From assembly GCF_023898315.1 (NCBI RefSeq), contig NC_064621.1, positions 534,027,383-534,091,382 on the forward strand: a stretch of 64,000 nt of DNA. The letters are read 5' to 3'. The notes under the pieces were generated by a model. That model saw only the letters and a program-made list of their open reading frames with translations, did not search any database and was not told the DNA's origin. The number at the start of each line of letters is the position of its first letter. The first letter of the stretch is position 1. The DNA is from Schistocerca nitens (taxonomy: Eukaryota; Arthropoda; Insecta; Orthoptera; Acrididae). The position numbers were made by a program, and so were the translations under genes. Shown piece after piece: positions 34,395 through 44,632 of the stretch.

Positions 34395-34735
34395 GTGTCT
34401 GTTCTTCTGTACACGACACATTCATGATTCCGCAGCCTTATGTATACACGATGAAAGAGAAATAACCACGTCAGGCGCATGAGGGCACTGAAATAATTCA
34501 GTGGCGACAAATGAAAATTTGTGCCAGACCGGGACTCAATCTCGAATTGCCGCATTATGCGAGCGGTCGCTTTAACTACTTTGGCTATCCGAGCTCGCTT
34601 CCCGTCCAACCCAAATTCCCAACTTGTTACACACTACTTCTGTAGCGACCCCTGTCTATTTTCCTCATTCCTCGCAACATGTTCTATGACTCCGGACCTA
34701 CGGTGCATTCACACTGAATATATCATAAAATGCTC
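34395..34735 (-). mobile_element. tRNA-derived SINE family C, inverted copy
   Basis: Minus-strand copy with the sequence GCGACCGCTCGCATAATGCG and a degenerate B-box near 34535 (GAGATTGAGTCCC on the minus strand), followed by CACAAATTTTCATTTGTCGC and GAATTATTTCAGTGCCCTCA. A related copy lies in the opposite direction at 36215-36515. The pair flanks the Tc1 element between them. Confidence 0.65.
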
Positions 34736-34754
34736 TCAAAGCTTAGATATAATA

Positions 34755-36162
34755 CACTGCTGGCCACCGTAAATGCAACACCCTGAAGGAAGCATCCGAA
34801 TCAAGTGAAATTTACACCATGGGTTTGCAGCGATGAGATATGCAACTGATTAGAATTTCAGCGCAGACGCACGTCACGCGCGCCTGTGGCGCCACCTCAT
34901 AGCGCCACTTAAGGCTTGGCGATTTCGACGAGTGTACGTTCGGCACGTGTGTTTACCTTGTGGTTGTTTCACAAGACGATCAGTTATGCCTCGTAGACAA
35001 CAGCGAACATCTTTTGATCAAGTATCCGAGTTCGACAGAGGAAGGATAGTGGCTTACCGAGGTTGTGGATTACCATACAGAGAAATCGCTAGTCGTGTTG
35101 GACGAAACCAAACAACTGTAATGCGGATATGTGACCGTTGGATGCAGGAGGGTACGACGGACCGACGTGGTCGATCGCATTCACCTCGGTGCACCACTGT
35201 ACGTGCTGATAGGCAAATTGTGCGCATGGCAGTGACGGATCGCTCAGTGACATCCCGAACCATAGCACAGCACATTGCGTCTGTAACGCATCATCCAGTG
35301 TCTGCGCGTACCATTCGACGCCGTTTACAGCAGAGTGGTCTGTCCGCAAGACGTCCATTGCTTCGTCTACCATTGACGCAGAACCGCAGACGTCTCCGTC
35401 GCCAATGGTGTGATGACAGACGGATGTGGACGGCAGAATGGAATGACGTTGTCTTTACTGACGAGGCACGCTTCTGTCTGCAGCACCATGATGGTCGGAT
35501 TCGAGTGTGGAGACACCGTGGAGAGAGGATGCTGGACAGCTGCATTATGCACCGCCACACTGGTCTTGCACCGGGTATTATGGTATGGGGCGGTATTGGA
35601 TATTACTCTCGCACGCCTCTAGTACGCATTGCCGGTACTTTAAATAGCCGGCGCTACATATCCGAGGTGCTGGAGCCATTTGTCCTTCCTTACCTTCAGG
35701 GCTCGGCCACAGCCATATTTCAACAGGATAATGCGCGACCACACGTGGCAAGCATTGTCCAAAGGTTCTTCGTCAATAACCAGATTGAATTGCTTCCCTG
35801 GCCGGCTCGCTCTCCGGATCTTTCGCCGATAGAAAACATGTGGTCCATGGTTGCTCAACGAGTGACCCAGATTACATCCCCAGCTGCCACACCAGATGAT
35901 CTTTGGCAACGTGTGGAAGCTGCTTGGGCTGCTGTACCCCAGGAACACATCCAACGTCTCTTTGACTCAATGCCGAGACGTGTGGCAGCGGTGATCTCCA
36001 ACAATGGCGGCTACTCTGGCTACTGATTCTGGCAGGAACCACATGTCACAGACGTCTGTAAACGTAATCATTTGATACTTGGTCAACATGTTATCTACAA
36101 AATAAATCTTGTTGTGCTACCTCTTGTCTTTCTTGGTGTTGCATTTACGGTGGCCAGCAGTG
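34755..36162 (+). mobile_element. Tc1-family transposon, structurally intact
   Basis: A 1408-bp element with 28-bp perfect terminal inverted repeats at 34755-34782 and 36135-36162 (start CACTGCTGGCCACCGTAAAT), flanked by TA target duplications at 34753-34754 and 36163-36164. It contains one uninterrupted transposase gene. A 5' leader of about 230 bp precedes the gene and about 135 bp follow it; AATAAA-like AAAATAAATC near 36098 could serve as polyadenylation signal. Unlike every other DNA transposon in the window, no stop, frameshift or insertion is visible, so it looks like the youngest one. Confidence 0.95.
34986..36026 (+). CDS. Tc1-family DD34E transposase, intact
   Basis: Transposase that would bind its own inverted repeats and cut and paste the element at TA sites in the nucleus. 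The frame opens at 34932, but I prefer ATG 34986 (MPRRQQRTSFDQ) because the typical N-terminus begins there; this gives 346 residues, the usual Tc1 length. Two helix-turn-helix regions lie at about residues 12-58 and 75-118 (GRNQTTVMRICDRW; SARTIRRRLQQSGL). An Arg-rich linker follows. The catalytic triad is D159 (VVFTDEARF), D248 (FQQDNARPH) and E283 (SPIENMW), with 34 residues between the last two. The GIMVWGG motif is at about 197-203. All key residues are present. Expression cannot be judged; the copy could still be silenced or carry harmful missense changes. Confidence 0.95.
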   Translation: MPRRQQRTSFDQVSEFDRGRIVAYRGCGLPYREIASRVGRNQTTVMRICDRWMQEGTTDRRGRSHSPRCTTVRADRQIVRMAVTDRSVTSRTIAQHIASVTHHPVSARTIRRRLQQSGLSARRPLLRLPLTQNRRRLRRQWCDDRRMWTAEWNDVVFTDEARFCLQHHDGRIRVWRHRGERMLDSCIMHRHTGLAPGIMVWGGIGYYSRTPLVRIAGTLNSRRYISEVLEPFVLPYLQGSATAIFQQDNARPHVASIVQRFFVNNQIELLPWPARSPDLSPIENMWSMVAQRVTQITSPAATPDDLWQRVEAAWAAVPQEHIQRLFDSMPRRVAAVISNNGGYSGY

Positions 36163-36214
36163 TATTTATGTGTGTGGTATCTGTTCTTTTGGAGATGTCC
36201 AAAAGAACTAACGC

Positions 36215-36515
36215 CACACATATAATAGTAAAATAGACGCCTTGATGGAATTTTGTGGTATCTTCAGTGTGAATTCCGATTTCATGTGGGAATCATGCTA
36301 AATGCTGCGGGCAACGAGGAGGACGCTGGACGGTGAGTGTGGGGCGCTATGGAAATAGTATGCAACAAGTTGGGAGCTCCGATAGCCAAAGAAGTTGAGA
36401 CGACCGCTCGCGTTAATTGTGAAATATGGATTCGATTGCTGGTCCGCCACAAATTTGTCGCTATTGAATTATTTCAATGCCCTCATATGGCTGAAATCGG
36501 TATTTCTGTTTCATC
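36215..36515 (+). mobile_element. SINE family C relic
   Basis: Shares with the 34395-34735 copy, in the opposite orientation, GTATCTTCAGTGTGAAT, CAACAAGTTGGGA, GATAGCCAAAG, GACCGCTCGCG, a degenerate B-box (GGATTCGATTGC), CACAAATTTGTCGC and GAATTATTTCAATGCCCTCA. More diverged than that copy. Confidence 0.6.
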
Positions 36516-36576
36516 AGTCTGAACCCTCTGCCAAGCACTCAAGGGTGAATCGTAGAGTACTGAGCTAGCCGATGTG

Positions 36577-37936
36577 CGAGGTCCGTTCAAAAAATTCCGG
36601 AACATTCGTAATTTCGCGCCAGTGGTTCAAATGGTTCTGAGCACTATGGGACTCAACTGCTAAGGTCATGAGTCCCCTAGAACTTAGAACTACTTAAACC
36701 TAACTAACCTAAGGACAACACACACATCCATGCCCGAGGCAGGATTCGAACCTGCGACCGTAGCGGTCGCGCGGTTCCAGACTGTAGCGCCAGAACCGCT
36801 CGGCCACCAGCGGCCGGCCGCGCCAGTGGTGTTTGGATAGAAATGCAGTTGGCATCCCTGCACACGCCTGTGTTTAATGTTTAACTGACGTAAGTTTCAT
36901 TGTTGTATATTTGTTAGTTATTGTTCAGTGCCGTATAGAGTAGAGCGTTGTGTCGAGCAGTTAGCGAACTTCGAGACGGGCGAGTTAGAGGAGCAGCGCG
37001 TCTCTGCATTAAATTTTGCATGAAACTCAAGAAAAACTTTAGAGACACGCCAAATGATGCAGGAAGCCTACGATGATGAGTGCTTAAGCCGTACTCAGTG
37101 TTGCGAATGCTTCGCACTGTTTAAAAATGGCCTGGACGGAAGTTAAAGATGACTCTCGTTCAGGACGCCCTTCGACGTCTACCGACGATGCTCATGTTAG
37201 AAATGTCAATGAAAATGTGCGTGCCAAACGAAGACTGACTATCAGAGAGATTGCATAAGAATATAACATTTCAGTTGGATCACGTCATGAAATCCTGACA
37301 CAGCATCTTGGAATGCATTGGGTTGCCGCTAGGTTCGTCCCATGTCTCATGAGTAAAGACCAGAAAGACCTTTGCCCCGCAATCTGTGAAGAGCTTTGGG
37401 ATCGCACAAATGAGATGTTGCTTAATAGAATCATAACTGGTGTTGATGCTGACACCAAGACTCAGCTTCACTGATAGTCGGTAAAAGTTCTCCAATACCA
37501 AAATAAGCTCGTCAGGTCAGGTCAAATGTCAAAGCCATGTTGATAGTTGTCTTCGACTTTGAAGTATTAGTCCAGATGAATTTGTGCCACAGAGACAAAC
37601 TGTTAGTCGCTGGTTCTATCCGGACACGTTGAGACGCCTGCGAGAAAGTGTGAGAAGGAAACGGCATGTAATGTGACAAGACAATTCATTGCTCTGGCAT
37701 CACGATAACGCACCAACGCGTTCATCCCTGTTGGTGCACGACTATTGCACAAAAACGAAATCAATGTTCAGCCTCATCTAACGTACTCTCCAGACCTGAT
37801 CCCTGCAGACTTTTGTCTTTCCGAAGTTTAAAACTCCATTGAAAGGACCAAGATTTGCAACGAAGGGGACCATGCACTATAAGCACCGTAGCAAAATTTT
37901 GTGGACAAAGTTTCAAAATTTTTTGAACGGTTCTCG
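36577..37936 (+). mobile_element. mariner transposon with inserted SINE, inactive
   Basis: TIRs CGAGGTCCGTTCAAAAAATT (36577) and the inverse of AATTTTTTGAACGGTTCTCG (ending 37936). The right TA is at 37937; the left TA has mutated to TG. The transposase is fragmentary: IKFCMKLKKNFRDTPNDA-like at 37010-37070, a SGRPSTSTDD-like helix-turn-helix linker at 37160-37190, a P..VLM/SKDQKD region near 37340, and LTYSPDLIPADFCL-like (the third catalytic D) near 37780-37815. Many frame breaks. A family A SINE sits 50 bp from the left end. Confidence 0.85.
36627..36818 (-). mobile_element. SINE family A in mariner
   Basis: Full minus-strand copy with B-box GGATTCGAACC. The 12-bp duplication CGCGCCAGTGGT at 36615-36626 and 36819-36830 places it within the mariner 5' region. 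Confidence 0.95.
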
Positions 37937-37938
37937 TA

Positions 37939-38330
37939 GATTAGACGCTTGGTGCAGACATTGGTAACTGACCTTCGACATACACAAATGTAAGCTAATG
38001 CACAAAAAGATGTGCAAAGATCCATTATTGTTTGCTGATGAATCATTGGAATCAGTCACATCCACTAAATACCTAGGAATACGCTCACGGGGCGAAGAGG
38101 AAATCTAGAAGACCCATAGAAGATCAGCGCGTTTCATCACTAGTCCATTACTTAAGCGCGAAAACGGCATGGAGATGTTCATCCAATTCCAGGGGCAGAC
38201 GCTTTAAGAGAGGTGTCGTGCATCGCAGTGTGTCTTACTGTTAAAATTCCGTCAACCAGCCTATTCCTTCTTCCACGAGGGAAGCACTAGAGAGATTCGC
38301 GCTCATACGACTCTAAAAGAAAAGGGGGAA
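37939..38330 (+). pseudogene. Non-LTR reverse transcriptase 3' relic
   Basis: Reads LDAWCRHW then LTFDIHKCKLMHKKM (37946-38010), matching the W...WQL..N..KC..M segment downstream of the RT catalytic site, then SVTSTKYLGIRSRG (38055-38095). Later frames give a NSVNQPIPSSTREALER-like tail. Stops interrupt it. It abuts the right end of the mariner element, which may have inserted into it. Confidence 0.55.
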
Positions 38331-38410
38331 GCAACACACCAAAAGGTGGCTTGCTCATTATAGATTGAGCTATATTGTGGTTATCATAACTTTAATACTT
38401 TTATGATGGA

Positions 38411-39093
38411 AGGGGCGATTAAAAAGTGTCCGTTTGAGGCGTTTCTGCAGCGTATGTGCAGCATAGCGCGACTCCGATGCGGGTATATGAGCATCGACTT
38501 GTAGGCAAAGGATTAGTGTCGTATTCGTGTGTTTCCGGCGTGTGTGCGGTAAATGCGGAAACATGAACTATGCCGACGTTTTTACTAGACGCTTCCAAAC
38601 AGGACCAACGTGCTGTTATTCTTCCCTTGGCTGCCGAAGGACAAAGTCCGGTAGTTATCCATCGGAGAAAGAAGAGTGTGCCTGGGGCAGCATGTCTACC
38701 GAAAACCACCGTTGTTGAATAGGACGCCAAGTTTCGTGCTGCTGCTTCATAATAACGCACATCCCCATATCGCAAATTTCGCAACGCAGAAGTTACGCCA
38801 ATGCAAGTGGGAGACACTCGAGCACCCGCCATATAGTCCCGATATCTCCCCATGCGATTATCACATCTCCGGTCCTTTTGAAAATGGCCTCGAATGCTCG
38901 ACGATTCCTTTCGGTCGAGGATGTGCAGCTAGGAGGTACGTAGTTCTTCACGCAACAGGACACGGTATTTTACCAAACAGGTATCTTCAACTTTGTGCAT
39001 CGGTGGGATGATTGCGTCAGTGCTCAAGGCCATCTGTTGGCATATCTATTGTGGACTGTGCGGCCTTCGAAAGGAAACGTTTTATTCGCCCCT
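38411..39093 (+). mobile_element. Internally deleted mariner-like element
   Basis: Ends AGGGGCGATTAAAAA (38411) and the inverse of TTTATTCGCCCCT (ending 39093) are inverted repeats. At only 683 bp it is about half normal length. It keeps an N-terminal piece (KQDQRAVILPLAAEGQSPVV, about 38592-38655) and, after a deletion, the catalytic tail LLHNNAHPHIANFATQKL then HPPYSPDISPCDYH (38745-38870). In the tail the second catalytic D (normally HDNA) has become N. Stops are present. It is non-autonomous or dead. Confidence 0.82.
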
Positions 39094-39099
39094 TATATA

Positions 39100-40410
39100 C
39101 GAGGTGCGACAGTAAAGTAATGAGACCGATGTGAAAAAAAATGTTGCTTACCGTTTTAGTGAAGTTTAGTGTTGTCTCCTTCAAAGTAGTTCCCTTCTAT
39201 TTGCACACACTTTTTCCACCGCTTGTGCCATGATGGTAACAGTGTTGGAACTCACCTTCTGTAATATCCTCCAAGCCCCTCTTCACAGCTTTTTGGACAT
39301 CTTGTGTTGTTTGAAAATGGTGTCCCTTGACCGCCGTTTTGACTCTTGGAAATAGAAAAAAGTCGCACGTAGCGATATCTGGTGAATAAGATGGCTGTGG
39401 TAGTACTGAAATTTGTTTTGAGGTTAAAAATTTCTGTACGGACAGGGCAGTATGGGAAGGCGCATTATCGTGATGCAGAATCCAATTATAGGCAATGTTG
39501 GCACAGACACGAAGAACTCTTTTATGAAGTCTTTCTAAAATTTCTTTGTAGTAATATTGGTTAACTGTTTGTCCAGGAGGCACCCACTCTTTATGAACAA
39601 TTCCCTTAGAATCAAAGAAGCACAAAAGCATGATTTCACTTTTTACTTTGACATGCGAGCTTTTTTTGGTCTGGGTGATCCCTTTGAGCACCATTGCGAA
39701 CTTTGGCGTTTTGTCTTTGGATCGTACTGAAAAAAAAAAACAACTTTCATCACCAGTGGCTCAACAATTCTGGATTGATTTCCGTTTGCTCTAACAGATC
39801 GGCTGCCACATTTTTCCGTGTTTCTCGCTGTTGTGGAGTGAGAGTTTTGGGGACCATTTTTGCACAAATCTTTCTCATACCAGGATCTTCAGTTATTGTC
39901 AGACAAATCATTTCTCGATTGATGTGCAGTTCTTCTGCAATCATTTTCACGGATAATCTCCAATCAGATCGTACGAATTCACGCACCCTGGCGAAGTTGA
40001 CATCCGTCCGTGAGGTTGATGGTCGTCCACTGCGATCTTCATATTCAACATTTGTTCTGTCTTCACTAAACATTTTATGCCAACGAAAAACTTGAGCTCT
40101 TTGACATAATCTCCTCTCCAACAGCTTTCTGAAGCTTACTGTAAGTTGTCATCGCGTTTTCACCCAATTTAATGCAAAAAGTAATGGCATACCGTTGCGC
40201 AATATTATGCGGTTCCATTTCCGTGAGGAGAGACACAAACACGTGTTAACTTATTACAGCACAACTCACGACTGAGCAGTTGCATCGATGTTCCGCTTGG
40301 ACTAGAAGCAGCTTAAAGGCCAAGGTCAAAGATATTGTGCCTACGCAAGTCTGCAGGGTTGCCACATCTTGCAAAGAAAATCAGTCTCATTGCTTTATAG
40401 TCGCACCTCG
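39100..40410 (-). mobile_element. mariner transposon, near full length
   Basis: TIRs of about 30 bp (CGAGGTGCGACAGTAAAGTA at 39100; inverse of TGCTTTATAGTCGCACCTCG ending 40410) have only a few mismatches, with TA duplications at 39098-39099 and 40411-40412. The left end lies only seven bases from the right end of the preceding mariner relic. At 1311 bp it is full length. It encodes a single transposase on the minus strand that is broken by frameshifts. Confidence 0.93.
39197..40218 (-). pseudogene. mariner DD34D transposase, frameshifted
   Basis: Likely start ATG at 40218 (MEPHNIAQRYAITFCIKL). After a frameshift near 40110, the frame RAQVFRWHKMFSEDR .. SGRPSTSRTDVNF .. MIAEELHINREM gives the helix-turn-helix part. 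A second shift in an A-run near 39731-39740 leads into ESCFFFQYDPKTKRQSS, the first catalytic D region. A third near 39690 leads to FFDSKGIVHKEWVPPGQTVN. The second D is in HHDNAPSH and the third in TCDFFLFP, with 34 residues between them, the mariner DD34D pattern. The type resembles transposases behind GVQW3-like annotations. All catalytic residues survive in sequence, so decay is recent, but no full protein can be read. Confidence 0.9.
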
Positions 40411-40419
40411 TATCATTTT

Positions 40420-40985
40420 CGCTCTAGTGTATTCAACTGTTATGGTTGGCCTTTCTGGCGTCTTTAATTTGTATTTTAGTGCCATGTTCTTTATTTTTCA
40501 CTTCCTGTTTTGTTTCTATTGCTGGAAATGGCACTCGCAATCCTATACGCCAGATGCGAATACTAAACCTCACTTGTATATGATGCTTACTACGACAGGG
40601 TGCTCACCTGAAAGTCTATCACTCACAAAGCATCGTACACACCACTTTCATCATTTAGATCTTTTTTTAGCTACATGTAAAGATAAGTAACAGCACTTTC
40701 ATTTACGTCTGAGAGACACTGTCTCGGGGTAAATTGCTTTCATGATAACCCTATGTACAGTGCATAATCCATACTGGAGAGGAGTTATTGGTTCGTTTGT
40801 AGGGTAAAGGGACTAAACGGCACGGTCATCAGTCAGTGAGGAGTGGGAAATAGAGAGGGGGAGGGGTGGGGGAGTATTAGCGGCAACCTGTCCCATTCCT
40901 TCTTCGTGTAGGGCATAGTGCAACACTAAAGATGAGTGTCTATATGTCTATGTACGCACTCTAAACTCAATTCGTATCTTACTAC
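40420..40985. other. No gene recognised; possible SINE body
   Basis: A T-rich stretch with a 136-codon frame (40280-40690) of no recognisable family. The part 40784-40925 (TTGGTTCGTTTGTAGGG .. GGCACGGTCATCAGTC .. CTGTCCCATTCCTTC) resembles a tRNA-SINE body in reverse, related to but not the same as family D. Low certainty. Confidence 0.35.
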
Positions 40986-40992
40986 GCCGATC

Positions 40993-41215
40993 AGCAAGGT
41001 GACGCACTGGTAAGACACTGGATTCGCTTTTGAGAGGACTTCAGTTCAAATCCCTGTCCGATCATCCAGATTAAGGTGTACTGAAACTGCTTAAAGTGAA
41101 CACTGGGACGATGCTCTTGAAAAAGACACGGTCGACTTTCTTCCCAATCTAACCCCAACAGGTGCTCTGGTGCTCCCTCTCCAATGACCTCGATCAGACG
41201 TCCTTCGTAGTCCCA
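40993..41215 (+). mobile_element. Old tRNA-derived SINE (family D-like)
   Basis: Head GGTAAGACACTGGATTCGC with B-box-like CAGTTCAAATCCCTGTCC. The body has GATGCTCTTGAAAAAGACAC and CTTTCTTCCCAATCTAAC, ending CCAATGACCTCGATCAGACG. It has the same ground plan as the element at 4364-4569 but is far more diverged. Confidence 0.6.
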
Positions 41216-41344
41216 CGACCCATACAGGTGATGCACGAAGAAGGCAGCAGAATAGTTGCACAGTCTTCGTCCAATATTAGGTATATAAATTTTTGCAAAT
41301 GGATTTCGCGAGAGTAACCGGCTTTTCTTCAAAGACTGTCATTT

Positions 41345-41700
41345 AATGTTTAAAGCGCGAGTGCTTCACGAAACTGCACAAGAAATCCTACTGGCAGAAC
41401 CTGCAAGAAAAGCATCGTGTATCACGGAGAGGTTTTCTGTTGAAATTCCGATGTCGCACTTTCCAAAAAGAGTGCGGCAACATGTTCTTCCTCTGAATTA
41501 CGCCTCGCGAAATGAGCACAGCGAGAAAATCAGAGAGATTTACACTCTTACTGAGGTTTTCTCGTATCGACAGTGGTTCGTCCCACGCACAATTTGCGAA
41601 TGGAACAGGAAAGGAGAGAATGGTAGTGCTACCAGAAGTACTCTTTGCCACACATCTTCAGGCTGCTTGCAGATTATAGATGTAGTTGTGGTTGGCACGG
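41345..41700 (+). pseudogene. Non-LTR retrotransposon 3' relic
   Basis: The frame 41346-41708 reads LPLNYASRNEHSEKIREIY (41487-41540) and TICEWNRKGENGSATRS (41595-41640). This is the C-terminal tail shared with the relics at 1270-1420 and 42840-42930. The sequence then runs into a CCAGTCGGAAGACTGATGAC block near 41731, like an RTE element tail. Confidence 0.55.
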
Positions 41701-43039
41701 GAAAGTAAGTCGTGTCGAACCGCATCAGGCCAGTCGGAAGACTGATGACCTCCCACAAACAAGCAAGAAAGTAGTTTCCGGGAGGACTCCAGTACATAAG
41801 AAGGGTAAAAGAGCGGGCCCGCAAAATTACAGACCAAAATCGCTAACTTCGGTTTGCTGCAGAAATCATTGAACATATTCTCAATTCGAATATAATAAAC
41901 TTTCTTGAGATTGAGAAACGTATGTCCAAGATTTTAAAAAGCATTGCTCGTTCGAAACTGAGCTTGTCCATTTCTCACATGATATACTGCAAACAACGGA
42001 TGAAGAGCAACATGCAGATTCGATATTTGACACGATGCCCCACTGCAGGCAGTTGACAAAGGTACGAGCTTATGGAATAAGAATTCTTAAGTAATGGCAC
42101 CCTGTATGTTGCCCTCAATGCCGAGTGTTCGTCAGAGACGAGGGTATCGTCAGGAGTCCCCAAGGGAAATGTGGCAGTACTGCTATTGTTCTCTATATAC
42201 ATAAGTGATTTGGCGGACAGGGTGGGCAGTAATTTGCGGTTGTCTGCTGATGATGCCGTGGTGTACGGTTGATTGTTGAAGTTGAGTGACTATAGGAAAA
42301 CACAAGACGACTTACACAAAATTTCCAGTTGGTGTGATGAATGGCAGCTAGCTCTAAATGCGAAAAAATGTAAGTTAATGCGGATGAGTAGGAATGTCAA
42401 GATTGTAATGTTCGAATACAGATTACTAGTGTCCTGCTTGACACATTTCAGTTGTTTAAATATATCGGCGTAACGTTGCAAAGCGATATGAAATGCAACG
42501 AGCATTTGAGAACTGTTGTAGTGAAGCTGATTGGTCGATTTAGATTGATTGGGAGACTTTGAAGGAAGAGTGGTTCACCTGTAAAGGAGACTTCATATAC
42601 AGTAGGACGCTGGTGCGACCTATTATTGAGAACTGCTCGAGTGTTTGGAATCGCCACCCGGTCGGATTGAAGGAAGGCATCGAAATAATTCAAAGACGGA
42701 CTGGTGGATTTGTTGCTCGTAGGTGCTTCGTGAGCTCAAATTGGGGTTCCTGGAGGGAAGGCGACGTTCTTTTCGAGAAACAATATTGAGAAAATTTAGA
42801 GAACCGGCATTTGAAGCTTGCTGTCAAACGATTCTGCTACCGTCAACATAAATTATGCGTAAGAACCACGAAGACAAGATCTCTCTATTTGCGAGTGGAA
42901 CAGGAAAGGAAATGACAAGTAATGGTACATGGTACCCTCCGCCACGCACAAAATGGTTCAAATGGCTCTGAGCTCTATGGGACTTAACAGCTATGGTCAT
43001 CAGTCCCATAGAACTTAGAACTACTTAAACCTAACGAGG

Positions 43040-43672
43040 GTGGTGCCCGCCATGACAGTGAAAAGAGTGCAAAGAAACATGATTATTAGATCAGTGGGGG
43101 CATACAGGACTACACCGGGAGGAGCCCTGTTAGTCATAATGGGACTCTGCCCCTTAGATATCAAAATTCGGGAGCAGGCCGCTTGGTACTGGGCAAAAAA
43201 GGGGAACTTAGAGAAAATAGAGGAAATTCTGGGAAGCAGGACTGAGAATAAAGTTGAGATTAGGTTAAGAGGGGATCAGCTGTGGCAACTTTCATGGGAA
43301 TGCGAAGAAACAGGGCGCAGAACTTTTGACTTTTTACCAGATGTCAGGGAAAGAATGGGAATGTCATATTTTGAACCAGCCAGGGGACTGATTCACTTTC
43401 TCACTGGACATGGACCCTATTCGACATACTTATGTCGATTCGGGAAAAAGGCGACACCCGCGTGTGACTGTGGTGTTCCGGAGGGTACTCCTGACCATGT
43501 AGTCTACGAGTGCCCCCTTTTCAATGATGTGGCCTCAGTGTTACGAGACCAACTACCCCACAATGACACGTACAGACTGCTGAGACAACGCGACACCTTT
43601 CAGATTATTAAGGAACTGGCTAACGCGGTATCACAGAAAGTCTTAAAGGACTACCTGAGGGAACCTAATTAG
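43040..43672 (+). pseudogene. C-terminal part of R1-clade ORF2
   Basis: A 210-codon open frame, lacking endonuclease and RT catalytic domains because of the 5' truncation. It begins in the RT thumb region (MIIRSVGAYRTTPGGALLVI, PLDIKIREQAAWYWAKKG). It ends with the C-terminal domain LTGHGPYSTYLCRFGK and a zinc-knuckle-like CDCGVPEGTPDHVVYECP (C-x-C-x8-H-x4-C), as in R1/TRAS/Waldo-type elements. The frame itself is uninterrupted to its natural stop, so the copy is fairly young. No independent function is expected. Confidence 0.88.
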
Positions 43673-43726
43673 CACCTATTAGAGACCCACTTAAATACCG
43701 ATAAAGTCTAGTACCCTATTCCCAAA

Positions 43727-43929
43727 GCCGGCCGAAGTGGCCGTGCGGTTAAAGGCGCTGCAGTCTGGAACCGCAAGACCGCTACGGTCGCAGGTTCGAA
43801 TCCTGCCTCGGGCATGGATGTTTGTGATGTTCTTAGGTTAGTTAGGTTTAGCTAGTTCTAAGTTCTAGGGGACTAATGACCTCAGCAGTTGAGTCCCATA
43901 GTGCTCAGAGCCATTTGAACCATTTTGAA
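43727..43929 (+). mobile_element. SINE family A (variant head) in R1 3' UTR
   Basis: Head CCGGCCGAAGTGGCCGTGCG, then GTTAAAGGCGCTGCAGTCTG and AACCGCAAGACCGCTACGG, a head variant shared with the copy at 54628-54827. B-box GGTTCGAATCC. A 12-bp duplication, CCTATTCCCAAA, lies at 43715-43726 and 43930-43941. Confidence 0.95.
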
Positions 43930-44632
43930 CCTATTCCCAAACCGCCTGGGCGCGGAAAGGCCGACTTCTTCAGTCTAGAAGCCGCCGCGCCTCGGGATTA
44001 GGGGGATTGGGGTGCAGTTTACACCGATCCAGACAACGCACCTAATTTGACCTTAGGATAAGTTTAGTTGTAGGACCTAGTTTATAGATACTATTCTTAG
44101 GAACCTGCAGCGACCAACACCATGGCCTGCCCAGTGTCAGGGGCACGCTCATTGGGGTTAGCTCAATGAGCAAGGCCCTATAGTAGGTTTATATTTTCAG
44201 CTGACACATTTGTAACGCTGCAGGCTTTAGTGACTAGTCTAAAGTTAGTTAGGTTACCATTTAGTACTTAAAAAACATACTACTTTGCCCATTGTAGTTC
44301 CCATATAGTTTTGCCTACTAACTAGTTACTAAATCATACTTAGAATAGCTGCAACTTGTATAAATGTATAAGTACTTACGGCCCACTAATCACATAAGTT
44401 AGTGGGCTAGATTGTATAATTAATAAGCTTTTGGAAATAAAGAGGTTTTTTTTTAAAAAAAAACCTAACTAAGCTAAGGACATCACACAGCACCCAGTCA
44501 TCACGAGGCAGAGAAAATCCCTGACCCCGCCGGTAACCGAACCCGGGAACCCGGGCGTGGGAAGCGAGAACGCTACCTCACGACCACGAGCTGCGGACGC
44601 CACGCACAATACGGTGCCTTCCGGAGTATCTA

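Larger units (their letters stand above)
43036..44460 (+). mobile_element. 5'-truncated R1-clade LINE inserted in a SINE
   Basis: Starts abruptly at 43036 inside the end of ORF2, ends with AATAAA at 44436-44441 and an A-run, and is flanked by AAACCTAAC at 43027-43035 and 44461-44469. This is typical of target-primed insertion with 5' truncation. It carries a family A SINE at 43727-43929 in its 3' UTR. About 1.2 kb of LINE sequence remains. Confidence 0.9.
42952..44597 (-). mobile_element. SINE family B, split by an R1-clade LINE
   Basis: Tail half at 42952-43035 (ATGGTTCAAATGGCTCTGAG .. ACTTAAACCTAAC) and head half at 44461-44597. The head, read on the minus strand, is GTGGTCGTGAGGTAGCGTTC, TCGCTTCCCACG and GGTTCCCGGGTTCGGTTACC, a Gly-tRNA-like head with A- and B-boxes. 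The 12-bp target duplication CGCCACGCACAA at 42940-42951 and 44598-44609 shows that the two halves are one insertion. Confidence 0.92.

Noticed and set aside
41540..41824. 94-codon minus-strand frame
   Set aside because: Antisense to the LINE tail at 41345-41700.
43040..43672. Independent host gene with a zinc knuckle
   Set aside because: It is the C-terminus of an R1-clade LINE, bounded by a truncation point, A-tail and target duplication.
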